Source of the DNA: Prolixibacteraceae bacterium UBA1413
GTDB lineage: Bacteria; Bacteroidota; Bacteroidia; Bacteroidales; Prolixibacteraceae
Length of the DNA: 64,000 nucleotides
NCBI GenBank assembly: GCA_002304925.1
Contig: DBPT01000032.1
Location: forward strand, 62,001-126,000
Direction of reading: 5' to 3'
The notes below the pieces were generated by a model. The model was not told the DNA's origin and made no database searches. It saw nothing but the letters and a program-made list of their open reading frames with translations. Position 1 is the stretch's first letter. Each line of letters begins with the position of its first letter. Of the stretch, positions 1 to 8,208 are shown one piece after another. A program made the translations under genes and the position numbers.

Positions 1-410
1 AGAGGCATTATTACGGGGGTTCCTCCGTTGAGCCTGACCATCGGGCTGAAAGCCGTATAGGAAGGCTCGAAAATAATCACTTCCTCGCCTTCATTAACAA
101 CGGTAGTGATGGCCGTGGAAATAGCCTGGAAAACGCCGGCACAGATGGTAACCTCTGTTTGCGGATCGTACCGCTTTCCGTACTGATTAAAATACTGCTC
201 CGAGATTCTTTCACGTAACGGAAGAATCCCTTCGACAGGGGCGTAGTTGTTATACTGGTGCTCTACGAACGATCCCGCCAGTCCGGCAAGTTTCGGGGGA
301 CAGTTAAACTCCGTAATCCCCAGGGACATGTCAATGGCGCCCTTGCCCATGGCCATATTCCGCATGTTCCATAAAAAACTTCCTTGTGTATCCGGTACTT
401 TGGATTGCAT
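1..410 (-). CDS. PLP-dependent aminotransferase, methionine-aminotransferase-like (partial, N-terminal part)
   Basis: The gene runs off the left edge; 136 residues from the start are visible, about a third of a class I/II aminotransferase of the fold-type I family. The visible part contains a segment ending NEGEEVIIFEPSYTAF, the family region where a glutamate-proline-x-tyrosine strand follows the helix that cradles the cofactor. The N-terminal pattern (MGKGAIDMSLG, NNYAPVEGILPLRERI) resembles YbdL-type methionine/glutamine transaminases more than aspartate aminotransferases. The catalytic lysine lies outside the window. It lies 82 bp downstream of recO on the same strand and could share its transcript. 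The start is the ATG at 410; the next upstream bases are A+T-rich. Family assignment is firm, substrate preference is inferred. Confidence 0.8.
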   Translation of the reverse strand, partial: MQSKVPDTQGSFLWNMRNMAMGKGAIDMSLGITEFNCPPKLAGLAGSFVEHQYNNYAPVEGILPLRERISEQYFNQYGKRYDPQTEVTICAGVFQAISTAITTVVNEGEEVIIFEPSYTAFSPMVRLNGGTPVIMP

Positions 411-492
411 AAAACTTACGCTTTAAAATGAATCGTTAACTATGTCAGGTGGGTTTTTAGATTACCACAAAGGTAATCATTATTCTCATCGC

Positions 493-1221
493 TCAACCGT
501 CAAACACTTCTTTTAGAATTTGCAGCGATTTCAGCGGATTCAGATTTCCGAAATGAAGGGAATAATACTCCATTAACTTGTTTAACAAGATATTACGTTG
601 ATTTCTGGTGGTTTTCACCCGGAAGAGGTCCATGACCTGCAGCGACTGAAGAGTGATCAACAGGTGCGTGGTTTCCTGATCCATAAAGGATGAATGAAGC
701 GGTTCACGGTCTACGACCACCCCCTTTTTCATGTCGAACCATCCCTTGTCGGGGGAGTGTCGGGTCAGGGGATAAATTCCGAGCCAGGCCGACAGGTGGA
801 CCAGGAACCACATGTGGAAAAGGGCAACGCCTTCTTCCATGGTGTCAAAGAAAAGGAGAGCGTTTTCAAGGAAATCGTAAAGATCGGGGTTTGGCTCCTC
901 TTCCTGCAGTATTTTGCAGAGGATTTCCGTCAGAAAGATAGCCTGCGTGGATTTATGAATGTCATAGGGAAGGGAGACATAGGGATGCCAGATCGAGCTC
1001 TCTTTCAGGCGTTGCAATTCCCGGGTTTTCTTCTGGTACGATTCCGTTTCCAGGAGAAAGAGGGGCTGCATGGCGGAGGCTTTGTTTGCCGAACGGCGGC
1101 CATGGGTGGCATTCACCATGTAGGACTGCCTGCCGAATTTTTCGGTATACATGGTGACAATCAAGCTGTTGTCACCGTATTTTGTGCTATGTAGCACAAT
1201 GCCCCTGGTTTTTTCAAGCAT
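493..1221 (-). CDS. recO: DNA repair protein RecO
   Basis: A 242-residue protein of the RecO family, the mediator that works with RecR to load RecA at gaps and to anneal SSB-coated single strands. The N-terminal 80 residues form the OB-fold part (MLEKTRGIVLHSTKYGDNSL, then the YTEKFGRQSYMVNATHG strand region), followed by a helical C-terminal domain. No cysteine zinc cluster is visible, as is common in this phylum. The length matches Bacteroidota RecO. It lies 56 bp downstream of the porZ gene on the same strand, so the two are probably co-transcribed. The identification rests on overall sequence character and the start at the first methionine. Confidence 0.9.
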   Translation of the reverse strand: MLEKTRGIVLHSTKYGDNSLIVTMYTEKFGRQSYMVNATHGRRSANKASAMQPLFLLETESYQKKTRELQRLKESSIWHPYVSLPYDIHKSTQAIFLTEILCKILQEEEPNPDLYDFLENALLFFDTMEEGVALFHMWFLVHLSAWLGIYPLTRHSPDKGWFDMKKGVVVDREPLHSSFMDQETTHLLITLQSLQVMDLFRVKTTRNQRNILLNKLMEYYSLHFGNLNPLKSLQILKEVFDG

Positions 1222-1277
1222 TTTTCTCGGATCGTACGTTCATCAATCGGCGCATGAAGGAAGCGGGCGGTTTCGGG

Positions 1278-3617
1278 TCATCTGATAAACAAAAGTTTGA
1301 GAATGCAGGTCTTGTCTCCGGAAGCGTCGGCGCAGAAGATCAAGTAAACCCCTGTGCTGACGCGGTTTCCGTTAAGGTTTTTCCCGTCCCAGACGACGTT
1401 GCTTCCCAGCGATTTCCCCTTGAAAACCAGGTTGCCAGCGATATCCGTGATGCGCACGTCGGTGTTTTGTAACAGACCGGTAATGGTAATATTGCCGGTA
1501 TAGGTCTCCCGCACGGGATTCGGGTAAACGTAGGCCTCCGAATAGTCCTCCTTTCCCGGGGGAGCATCACCCTGGTAAGAGATCAGTCCCTTGTCGGTGC
1601 CGATGTAGAGTTCACCGGTTTTTTCATTCATGGCCATGCTGGTGATGGTATTTGACAACAGGGGACTGTTCTCCGAAGTGAAATGAAGAATTTCGGTATC
1701 GCCCCGCGATGAAACGAGATAAACCCCGGAATTACGCGTTCCCAGCCATTTCCTGTTTGCCCCGTCGACCACGATGGAAGTAACCGTTTCGGTCTCCAGA
1801 AGGGGATGATAAATCCCGTCGTTCAATTCCAGACTGGGCTGGTAGGCATAATACTCCTCATCTTTCCACACCCGTTCGGGATTGGCAAAAACAGCGATCC
1901 CCTTGGATGTGCCCACCCAGATTTCACCGTTAAGATCTTCCGCGATGGAATAGACGTCGTTCATCCTGTTGTAAATGACCAGTTCCCCGTTGTTGAAATA
2001 AGAAGTGACAGAGAGGGATCTTTTGGCGGATCCGTTCTTGTTGACCACATACATTGCAGGGGCTTTGTCGCGGGGGACGACCACCCACTTGTCATCATTA
2101 CGGGTAATAATCAGTTGCCCGATGGTAAACTCAAACCCGGAAACTTCGGTGAGTTCGTAACTCTTCCATTCCCGTGCATGGTTGAGGCTGTGAAGACCGT
2201 ATGACGACTGCGAATTGGTGATCCAGAGTTTGCTTTCGCTGTCGAAGGCCATCCCGCCAATGCGGGTATAGGGTTCCTGCGGTTGCTCGGGAATGGCTGT
2301 CTGCAACGGACTGTTCATGTTGTTGTAGCGCGTGATGAACTCTTCATCCTTAAATTCCAGGACACCCCCGCCCCAACTGGCGGCAAAAAAGTGACCGGGA
2401 TCCCTCGGGTCCACAACCACCTGGACGATATCAAAAAAACCTTTCATTTCAGGATACTCCTTCGGACTGTAATAACGCCATTCTCCCTCCTGAAACCGTT
2501 GAAAAAGAGGAGTTCTGAACTGGTTGTTCCAGGGATCGGTACGGCCGCCTTCTGAAATCCACAGCTGGTTCCTGAAGTAAGTGAGGGAAAATATGTTGTT
2601 GCTCACAGGACCCGAAGGGAGAAACTGCTCATCCTGCCCGCCATTCACCCTGATCAGTCCGTTCAAATAGTCGGCGACCCATACCGAACCATCGGCAGCC
2701 ACCAGCGATCCCCGGGGTTCTATGGGTGTAATCGCCGGGTTTCCGGTCTTGTACTCCCGAAATCGACGAACGACGGAAAGGGATTTGTCATAGATGAAAA
2801 CCTCTTCCCGGGCCGTGGCCGCCAGAAAACCGGAAGAGGCATCCAGATCAACAAAATAGGGCACTTCCGTTAAAATCCGCCGCCATGTTCCGTTATCCAA
2901 CATATAGGCTTCATCCCCATCCCACTGATCCCGCGTATAAACAGCAATCAACCGGCCGTTGAAAAGGGTCAGAAATTTAAATTTCCCTTCCGGATGGGGA
3001 ATATCGCCCACCCGCTGCCAATTGCGGTAGTCCAGCAAATTGGGATGATCGCGGTCTGCCGCCAAGATTCCCTTTTCTGTCGCCGCAAAAATGACCGCTC
3101 CATCGGTTGCCACATCAAACACACTGACCTGGGAACCATCTTCTCCGATCACGTAAGTCCCCTTGATTTCATTACGCGTCAGGTTGATGGCAACGATGCC
3201 GAAACCACAGGCCAGAAAAGCCTCATCCTCACTGATGTGTATGTTGTAAACCGTCTTGTCGCCGGTGAGCTGTTTCCGCTTAATATCGCTCAGGTTGATG
3301 ATCCGGTCGCTGGTGACCAGGTCCAGATTGCTGTTTTTGTAAGCCACCAGCAAAGTTTTACGTTTTTCGTCCCATGCCAGAATTTGTATTCCGACATCGC
3401 TCAACCCGTCGTTTACGGTGATCTTATTGATGCTGCTGGTTTCAGCATCCACATAAAAAAGTCCGCCCCCGGCGGCGCAAAAGATCTGATCGCCTGAATC
3501 GGCCAGCCGCGTAGCACTTACATACGAGGAGTATTCCTGCCAGGAACCCCGGTTGTGCTGGCCCATGGCACCCATCGCCATTGCCATCAGAAGTGAAATA
3601 TAGAATGCCCTTTTCAT
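1278..3617 (-). CDS. porZ: Type IX secretion system protein PorZ-like (beta-propeller, C-terminal sorting-type domain)
   Basis: A 779-residue secreted protein, close to the known PorZ length of about 776. It has a signal peptide (MKRAFYISLLMAMAMGAMGQ), then many propeller blades with repeated signatures such as WVGTSKGIAVF, KWLGTRNSGVYL and LYIGTDKGLISY. A final ~85-residue beta-sandwich starts at YVYPNPV and resembles type A sorting domains. In Porphyromonas gingivalis, PorZ sits on the cell surface in the T9SS attachment complex and hands anionic lipopolysaccharide to the sortase PorU; that role is taken from the family. I chose the ATG at 3617 because the signal peptide begins there; an upstream methionine at 3734 would bury it and overlap rdgB. 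Gene order rdgB-porZ-recO, all minus. A sensor-type propeller protein is the less likely alternative. Confidence 0.82.
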   Translation of the reverse strand: MKRAFYISLLMAMAMGAMGQHNRGSWQEYSSYVSATRLADSGDQIFCAAGGGLFYVDAETSSINKITVNDGLSDVGIQILAWDEKRKTLLVAYKNSNLDLVTSDRIINLSDIKRKQLTGDKTVYNIHISEDEAFLACGFGIVAINLTRNEIKGTYVIGEDGSQVSVFDVATDGAVIFAATEKGILAADRDHPNLLDYRNWQRVGDIPHPEGKFKFLTLFNGRLIAVYTRDQWDGDEAYMLDNGTWRRILTEVPYFVDLDASSGFLAATAREEVFIYDKSLSVVRRFREYKTGNPAITPIEPRGSLVAADGSVWVADYLNGLIRVNGGQDEQFLPSGPVSNNIFSLTYFRNQLWISEGGRTDPWNNQFRTPLFQRFQEGEWRYYSPKEYPEMKGFFDIVQVVVDPRDPGHFFAASWGGGVLEFKDEEFITRYNNMNSPLQTAIPEQPQEPYTRIGGMAFDSESKLWITNSQSSYGLHSLNHAREWKSYELTEVSGFEFTIGQLIITRNDDKWVVVPRDKAPAMYVVNKNGSAKRSLSVTSYFNNGELVIYNRMNDVYSIAEDLNGEIWVGTSKGIAVFANPERVWKDEEYYAYQPSLELNDGIYHPLLETETVTSIVVDGANRKWLGTRNSGVYLVSSRGDTEILHFTSENSPLLSNTITSMAMNEKTGELYIGTDKGLISYQGDAPPGKEDYSEAYVYPNPVRETYTGNITITGLLQNTDVRITDIAGNLVFKGKSLGSNVVWDGKNLNGNRVSTGVYLIFCADASGDKTCILKLLFIR

Positions 3618-3642
3618 ACTGTTCCTTTCTGTCGCTGGTTCT

Positions 3643-4224
3643 TTACGCCCTGCGGAGTAAAAATTCCACCATTTTTTCCAGAGCCCGGCCCCGGTGACTG
3701 ATTTTGTTCTTTTCCACCAGTTGCATTTCCGCAAAGGTCAGTTCCGATCCTTCGGGCATGAAAACCGGGTCGTAGCCAAATCCGCCGGTCCCCCTCTTTT
3801 CATCAATGATCTCGCCGTTGACAACCCCTTCAAACTGAAATTCCTCTCCGTCAAAGATCAGCGAGATGACAGTTCTAAAACGAGCCTGCCGGTTTTTTAT
3901 TTCAGCCATTTTTTGCAAAAGTTTTGCCGTATTGTCATCGGCATTTTTTCCTTCTCCGGCATACCGGGCGGAAAAAACCCCCGGCTCTCCGTCCAGGGCC
4001 TCTACCTCCAGTCCGGTATCGTCGGCAAAACAGTCGCACCCGCAACGGCGGAAAAGAAAAAAAGCCTTTTTAGAAGCATTCTCCTCCAGGGTCGGCCGGT
4101 CTTCAGGGATTTCCCCGCTGAATCCGATGTCCTGAAGACTCAATACCGTGAAACGGCTGCCTAGCATGCTTCGGATCTCACCCAGCTTGTGAGGGTTGTT
4201 GGTGGCAAAAAGGAGTTTTGTCAT
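3643..4224 (-). CDS. rdgB: Non-canonical purine NTP pyrophosphatase, RdgB/HAM1 family
   Basis: A 193-residue house-cleaning enzyme that hydrolyses dITP, XTP and related nucleotides to the monophosphate and pyrophosphate, keeping deaminated purines out of DNA and RNA. Family motifs are clear: ATNNPHKLGEIR at the N-terminus, the metal-binding DDTGLEVEALDG, the base-recognition GGFGYDPVF, and SHRGRAL near the C-terminus. Length is typical. The stop lies 25 bp before the porZ start and the gene begins 1 bp after the stop of the small HExxH-like gene, so arsR / 4226 gene / rdgB / porZ / recO look like one minus-strand operon. Confidence 0.95.
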   Translation of the reverse strand: MTKLLFATNNPHKLGEIRSMLGSRFTVLSLQDIGFSGEIPEDRPTLEENASKKAFFLFRRCGCDCFADDTGLEVEALDGEPGVFSARYAGEGKNADDNTAKLLQKMAEIKNRQARFRTVISLIFDGEEFQFEGVVNGEIIDEKRGTGGFGYDPVFMPEGSELTFAEMQLVEKNKISHRGRALEKMVEFLLRRA

Positions 4225-4225
4225 A

Positions 4226-4579
4226 TCAGGAATTGGCGCTTTTCAGAAATTTAAACCAGGCAAACAACTTCCGCGACCGCAGATACTCCGGGTTTCCGGC
4301 GTTCCGGTAAGCTTCGCGTTCATGGGAAAGGTTCAGGTAAGCCTTTTTATGCGAACGGTACAAAAGAAACCTGAAGAGGTATTCGGTACCGTACCAGAGG
4401 AAAAAGAAAATCCACAACATTTCGATCTGTTGCCGGGCATGTATCCTTTCATGGTTAATGGTCTCCGGGAAACGGGAAATGTCAAAGTTCCTGTTAACCA
4501 GCAAAAAGGGATACAGGCACATGGCCGCATAATTTTTCCCCAGGAGGAACGAGGAGATTCTGTTCTGCAGGAAAATCAT
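4226..4579 (-). CDS. Small conserved membrane protein with a HERIHARQ motif
   Basis: A 117-residue protein not named confidently. It has a hydrophobic N-terminal stretch (AAMCLYPFLLVN), then INHERIHARQQIEML, which resembles the zincin HExxH signature in a HExxHxxQ form, then a clear transmembrane helix (WIFFFLWYGTEYLFRFLLY), and a basic C-terminus with HEREAYRNAG. The second histidine-glutamate pair after the helix could supply a third metal ligand, as in M48/M56-like peptidases, but this is inference. Its ATG overlaps the stop of the ArsR gene by 4 bp, implying translational coupling; it ends 1 bp before rdgB. Confidence 0.65.
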   Translation of the reverse strand: MIFLQNRISSFLLGKNYAAMCLYPFLLVNRNFDISRFPETINHERIHARQQIEMLWIFFFLWYGTEYLFRFLLYRSHKKAYLNLSHEREAYRNAGNPEYLRSRKLFAWFKFLKSANS

Positions 4580-4893
4580 TCCGGGTCCTGGTCAGTGCAT
4601 GTACAACGGTTCACGCAATCGACCACCTGGTTGAGGATGTCATTCTTCAGGTAATACCAGGTATTTTTGCCGTCGCGGCGTGAAGAGAGAACGCCCCTGT
4701 CCCTGAGGATCCCCAGGTGATGGGAGGTGGATGCCTGTTCTATTCCCAGAAGTTCCTGGATTTCCGTCACAGTCATCTTCTTCCCCCCTTTCAGGAGGTT
4801 GAGGATAGCGATCCTCATCGGATGGGCTATCGACTTGAGGATTCCGGCGGCGATTTTCAGTTTCTCGATATCGGGTATGGTTTTTTCTTCCAT
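4576..4893 (-). CDS. ArsR-family winged-helix transcriptional regulator
   Basis: A 105-residue dimeric repressor type protein. A helix-turn-helix is visible at MTVTEIQELLGIEQASTSHH, followed by the wing (GVLSSRRDGKNTWYYL). The usual N-terminal IAHPMRIAILNLL helix is present. The C-terminus ends CVNRCTCTDQDPE with three cysteines, which could bind metal or a thiol-reactive signal; this is a guess since classical ArsR metal sites differ. The start at 4893 is chosen because homologues begin near MEEKTIPDI; an upstream methionine at 4965 adds a poorly conserved stretch. It heads the minus-strand operon and its stop overlaps the next ATG (ATGA). A candidate operator overlaps its -7 box. Confidence 0.88.
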   Translation of the reverse strand: MEEKTIPDIEKLKIAAGILKSIAHPMRIAILNLLKGGKKMTVTEIQELLGIEQASTSHHLGILRDRGVLSSRRDGKNTWYYLKNDILNQVVDCVNRCTCTDQDPE

Positions 4894-4912
4894 AAAAGCA
4901 AGTATAAGGATA

Positions 4913-4929
4913 CAAATATATACATATTT
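4913..4929 (-). promoter_or_regulatory. Candidate promoter -7 box and ArsR operator
   Basis: On the minus strand 4920-4913 reads TATATTTG, matching the Bacteroidota -7 consensus TAnnTTTG, 20 bp upstream of the ArsR start. It overlaps an imperfect A+T-rich palindrome with arms AAATAT (4914-4919) and ATATTT (4924-4929), the type of site ArsR proteins use for autorepression. No good -33 TTTG is present. Inference from motif only. Confidence 0.35.
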
Positions 4930-5069
4930 TAGTTCCTGCCCGTCCCCTTTGGCGAATTCGCCCATACCATGGCAATCCCCGAAATAATCTTCTTTTATGC
5001 AAAAGAATTGCTTTACAGCTGTTTTTTGCTAATTTGGCTCCATAATTTTCGCGTATTCCGTGTTTTTTT

Positions 5070-5301
5070 GAATTCCGGCGAGCGAATTGACTACATCTGT
5101 TCTCTGTGCCAGGTAAGCATTAATGCCTGATCTCTGCTTATGGCTGATCCTTTGCTGAAATCTGCTGAACTCATCCCGGTTTTCCGGGATTCGTTTCCCC
5201 GTCGGCTCAGCCGCGGGGTAACGAGCAAGACAATAGGAAAGTCCTCTACGGAATCGGATTCCTCGCGGCAGAGCCAATTGGGAATTCGCTCGCCGGAATT
5301 C
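5070..5301. repeat. Intergenic palindromic repeat, copy A (full-length, 19-bp terminal inverted repeats)
   Basis: A 232-bp unit bounded by perfect 19-bp inverted repeats: GAATTCCGGCGAGCGAATT at 5070-5088 and its reverse complement at 5283-5301. Inside are two hairpins: ATCCCGG / CCGGGAT around TTTT (5173-5190) and an imperfect one with CCCCG / CGGGG arms (5197-5218). Its reverse complement aligns with the copies at 21.4, 62.6, 19.7 and 24.5 kb, so it is the most complete member here. It fills the space between the divergent arsR and polyprenyl synthase genes, ending about 30 bp before the latter's start. No transposase is present; it looks like a MITE-like or REP-like element. Confidence 0.8.
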
Positions 5302-5331
5302 GGAGTGCCGTTGTTCTAAACAGACCAAGTG

Positions 5332-6306
5332 ATGAGTTTGCTGGATGAGATAAAAGCTCCTATTCGCAGGGAACTTTCTGAATTTGAACCTTTTTTCAGG
5401 AAGTCGCTGACAAGTGACGTTCCTTTGTTGGGGACCATCCTGAATTATATGTACCGCACCAAGGGGAAGCAGGTGCGTCCCATGTTTGTCTTCCTGTCAG
5501 CAGCCATGCTGGGACAGACCAATGAGCTGACGCAGGTGGCGGCCTGTTCAGTGGAACTCCTTCATTCGGCCACCCTGGTCCATGACGATGTGGTGGATGA
5601 GTCGTATGAACGGCGCGGCGTTTTTTCGGTGAATGCCCTCTGGCGGAACAAACTGGCCGTTCTCGTGGGGGATTATATCCTGGCCCAGGGACTCCTCCTT
5701 CAACTGGAGTACAAACAATGCAGATTTCTTAACCTGATCTCCCGGGCTGTCCAGGAGATGGCCGAAGGGGAAATCCTCCAGATCAAAAAAAGCAGGAAAC
5801 TCGACATCGACACAGAAACCTATTTCAATATCATCCGGAAAAAGACAGCCTCACTGATCGCCACCAGCCTGGCCATCGGCGCAGCTTCAGTCACTTCCGA
5901 CGAAACGGTCATCGAAAAAATGTACCTCATCGGACAGGATGCCGGCATTGCCTTCCAGATCAAAGATGATATTTTTGACTACCAAGAAAAGGGAATTATC
6001 GGCAAACCCACAGGAAATGACATCAAGGAAAAGAAAATCACCCTTCCCCTGCTGTACCTGCTGAACAATTCATCGCCGGCAGAAAGGCTGAGGATCCTGC
6101 GTCTTGTCAAACGGAAGAATGAAAATAGGGACGCCGTTCGGGAACTGGTCGGAATGGTAGTCCGGCAAGGCGGCATCGACTATGCCACACAACAAATGAA
6201 CCTCTTCCGGGAAAAGGCAATCAGTGCCATCGTGGAATTTCCTGAAAACGAAGCCCGGACTTCCCTTATCTCACTGATGAACTACATCACCGAACGGATA
6301 AAATGA
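5332..6306 (+). CDS. Trans-polyprenyl diphosphate synthase (octaprenyl/heptaprenyl type)
   Basis: A 324-residue all-helical prenyltransferase that extends farnesyl-type diphosphates with isopentenyl diphosphate, giving the side chain of menaquinone. The first aspartate-rich motif is HDDVVDES (DDxxD) and the second is KDDIFDYQ (DDxxD); both bind magnesium-diphosphate. The lysine-rich GKQVRP substrate motif precedes them. Length fits IspB-like synthases; the product chain length cannot be read safely from sequence. The ATG at 5332 is preferred over a GTG at 5329. Repeat copy A lies directly upstream, so the promoter must lie in or beyond it. Converges with the YhcH gene. Confidence 0.92.
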   Translation: MSLLDEIKAPIRRELSEFEPFFRKSLTSDVPLLGTILNYMYRTKGKQVRPMFVFLSAAMLGQTNELTQVAACSVELLHSATLVHDDVVDESYERRGVFSVNALWRNKLAVLVGDYILAQGLLLQLEYKQCRFLNLISRAVQEMAEGEILQIKKSRKLDIDTETYFNIIRKKTASLIATSLAIGAASVTSDETVIEKMYLIGQDAGIAFQIKDDIFDYQEKGIIGKPTGNDIKEKKITLPLLYLLNNSSPAERLRILRLVKRKNENRDAVRELVGMVVRQGGIDYATQQMNLFREKAISAIVEFPENEARTSLISLMNYITERIK

Positions 6307-6362
6307 GGTTGAGGTTAATGGCATGAACGCGCTATCCTTGCCAAAACTGAAAGTACTGAACC

Positions 6363-6884
6363 TCAGTCTCTTTCCAGCTTCACCTTGATCACCACCTTTT
6401 TCACCGGCTTGGGCAGGCCGGCCATCACCCCGGGTTGATGGAGGTCCTCCGGAAACAGGATGAAGATCCGTTCCGGTGATGCATGGTGGCTCTCTGCAGC
6501 AGTCACTTCGTAAAAGACAATGTCCTTTTCAGGATCGTAGGGAACCGTCTCCGTTCCCTCCTCACGGGGTGCCACACCAATGAGTTCTTCTCCTTCAAAA
6601 ACATACTGTATGTCGGCATATTCCCGGTGGGCTTCAAAGAGAACCTCTTCAGGCGCTTTGGTGACATAATGGTTCACCATGAAAAAGAGGTTCTTTCCGT
6701 CGATTTCATAACGACCCGGATCCAGGTTGTAAAAACCACAGGTGTTCAGCAGGTCAAAAGCCTGTTTCCACCTTTCAGGCGCCAGGGTCATCTGTTTTTC
6801 CAGAACAGCGGTATTTACCGAAGGTTGCACCTTCACCGGCCACCGGCCCGCCGGGTTTTCACTTTGCTTTTTATCGTTGTTCAT
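6363..6884 (-). CDS. YhcH/YjgK/YiaL family protein (DUF386)
   Basis: A 173-residue cupin-like protein. Family hallmarks visible are FEAHREYADIQYVFEGEE, the ENIGxA-like ELIGVAP stretch, and ILFPEDLHQPGV, whose histidine and glutamate residues form the metal site in the beta-sandwich fold. Members occur with sialic acid and other sugar catabolic genes and are thought to act as sugar anomerases or isomerases; no such genes are next to this one, so no substrate is proposed. The first ~25 residues are polar and variable. It converges with the polyprenyl synthase gene. Confidence 0.85.
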   Translation of the reverse strand: MNNDKKQSENPAGRWPVKVQPSVNTAVLEKQMTLAPERWKQAFDLLNTCGFYNLDPGRYEIDGKNLFFMVNHYVTKAPEEVLFEAHREYADIQYVFEGEELIGVAPREEGTETVPYDPEKDIVFYEVTAAESHHASPERIFILFPEDLHQPGVMAGLPKPVKKVVIKVKLERD

Positions 6885-7049
6885 CAGTACAAATTTATCA
6901 CGTTATTGGGTAATTCCATGAAGGACAGGTAATATCCGAATGATTCACCATCCCGGCCGGAGCAGGTTTAACAAGTTGATGTTTCATCTATAACGGATGT
7001 TGGGTTTTTACGGGCATTCCGACAGGCAGGTATTGATGCCACCGTTGGG

Positions 7050-7907
7050 TTAAAAGTGGTGGTTTTCCCTTCCCGTGATTTCGCTGAGCAGGTTGTTTGC
7101 CAGGCGGCTTGCGCCGATCCTGAACAGCCGGTTATCAAGCCAGCTTTCCCCCAGGATGTTCAGGACCAACGTCATGTAAACCAGGGCATCGGCAGGAGAG
7201 GAAATTCCTCCGGCAGGTTTGAAACCCCGCATTTGCCCAGTGGTGTCATACCAGTATTTCAGGGCATGGCACATGACTACCGCCGCTTCAGGGGTTGCCG
7301 AAACAGCCGTCTTCCCTGTGGAGGTCTTGATGAAATCGGCACCCGCTTCGAGCGACAACAGAGAGGCTTTCCAGATTTTTTCGGGATCGGCCAGGATGCC
7401 GCTTTCCAGAATCACCTTCAGATGGGCATCCCCGATCGCCATTTTCACCTTTCTGATTTCGGAGAGGCAATAATCTTCATTCCCCCCGAGAAACGCCCAA
7501 AGGGGCATCACAATATCAACTTCATCGGCACCCTGCAATACCGCCATCCTGGCTTCTTCGGCCTTCAGTTCCGCAAAAGTCATCGACGAAGGGAAACCGC
7601 CCGCCACGGAGGCTACTTTCACCACGCCGACAGCCAGGTTTTCCTTCACCACGCCGACCATGTTGGGATAGACACAGATGGCCGCCACAGGGGGAATACC
7701 CGGATACTCGCGTTCAAAAAGATTCACCTTTTGGGTGAAAGACGCCACATGTGAAACCGTATCGGTGGCGTTCAGGGTGGTCAGATCAATACAGGAAAAG
7801 GCACGCCTGAAATTGTCAGCGGTCATCATTTCCGAACTTCCAGTAGAATGACGGCAGGCTTCCGCAGCCACTTCCCCGGCCGAAAAAGGAAAGATTGGAA
7901 AATTCAT
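7050..7907 (-). CDS. deoC: Deoxyribose-phosphate aldolase
   Basis: A 285-residue TIM-barrel class I aldolase that splits 2-deoxyribose 5-phosphate to glyceraldehyde 3-phosphate and acetaldehyde in nucleoside catabolism. The Schiff-base lysine is K194 in FIKTSTGK; the second catalytic lysine is K230 in GFKPAGGI. The acid-base aspartate region DEVDIVMP is intact. The length fits the longer Bacteroidota form. It follows, on the same strand, the relic of a MazG-like gene (7 bp upstream) and dtd, the usual order in this phylum. The ATG at 7907 is supported by the relic's stop just before it. Confidence 0.95.
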   Translation of the reverse strand: MNFPIFPFSAGEVAAEACRHSTGSSEMMTADNFRRAFSCIDLTTLNATDTVSHVASFTQKVNLFEREYPGIPPVAAICVYPNMVGVVKENLAVGVVKVASVAGGFPSSMTFAELKAEEARMAVLQGADEVDIVMPLWAFLGGNEDYCLSEIRKVKMAIGDAHLKVILESGILADPEKIWKASLLSLEAGADFIKTSTGKTAVSATPEAAVVMCHALKYWYDTTGQMRGFKPAGGISSPADALVYMTLVLNILGESWLDNRLFRIGASRLANNLLSEITGRENHHF

Positions 7908-7913
7908 GTTTTT

Positions 7914-8136
7914 CTATTTTAGCTTGTCATTGTCCATCTCATCAGCCTGGTCCTTCCCATAATCCGAAGGTTTATTACGACTGGTCTCCATACTTGCATG
8001 CTATGATGCCGGCCAATTCCCCCACCTCCCCGGTCAAAACCGCCATGTTGGTCAACTCACTGAAATACCGGACCCCGCACTTCCTGATCCAGCCATCCGC
8101 AAGTGGTTGTGCTTTACATATCGTTATCACTTCCAT
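7914..8136 (-). pseudogene. MazG-like nucleotide pyrophosphohydrolase relic, frameshifted and truncated
   Basis: From the ATG at 8136 the minus strand reads 53 codons that resemble the start of the small MazG-like pyrophosphohydrolases of Bacteroidota (GVRYFSELTNMAVLTGEVGE, then CKYGDQS), ending at a TAA at 7977-7975. Shifting frame at that point restores a family-like continuation (NKPSDYGKDQADEMDNDKLK) which ends at TAG 7916-7914. Intact family members are about 110 residues and continue ADEMADVLW plus about 40 more, all missing here. Conserved metal-binding positions in the remaining helix have partly changed (EVGELAGII). It sits between dtd and deoC, the location of the intact gene in relatives. 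A sequencing error could explain the shift but not the missing end. Confidence 0.72.
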
Positions 8137-8208
8137 TGTACAAAAATACCAGAATATCAGAATAATTCTGATCCTCTGATACCAGATCTTTCCAATCCTC
8201 TGATCGTC

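Noticed and set aside
5029..5328. Minus-strand open frame of 99 codons, with a peptide (NAYLAQRT) also readable in copies C and E of the repeat.
   Set aside because: It lies wholly within the repeat; the shared peptide follows from shared DNA, substitutions between copies are not enriched at third positions, and no start or family is recognisable.
7895..8179. Plus-strand open frame of 94 codons.
   Set aside because: It runs opposite the mazG relic; the family signal is on the minus strand.
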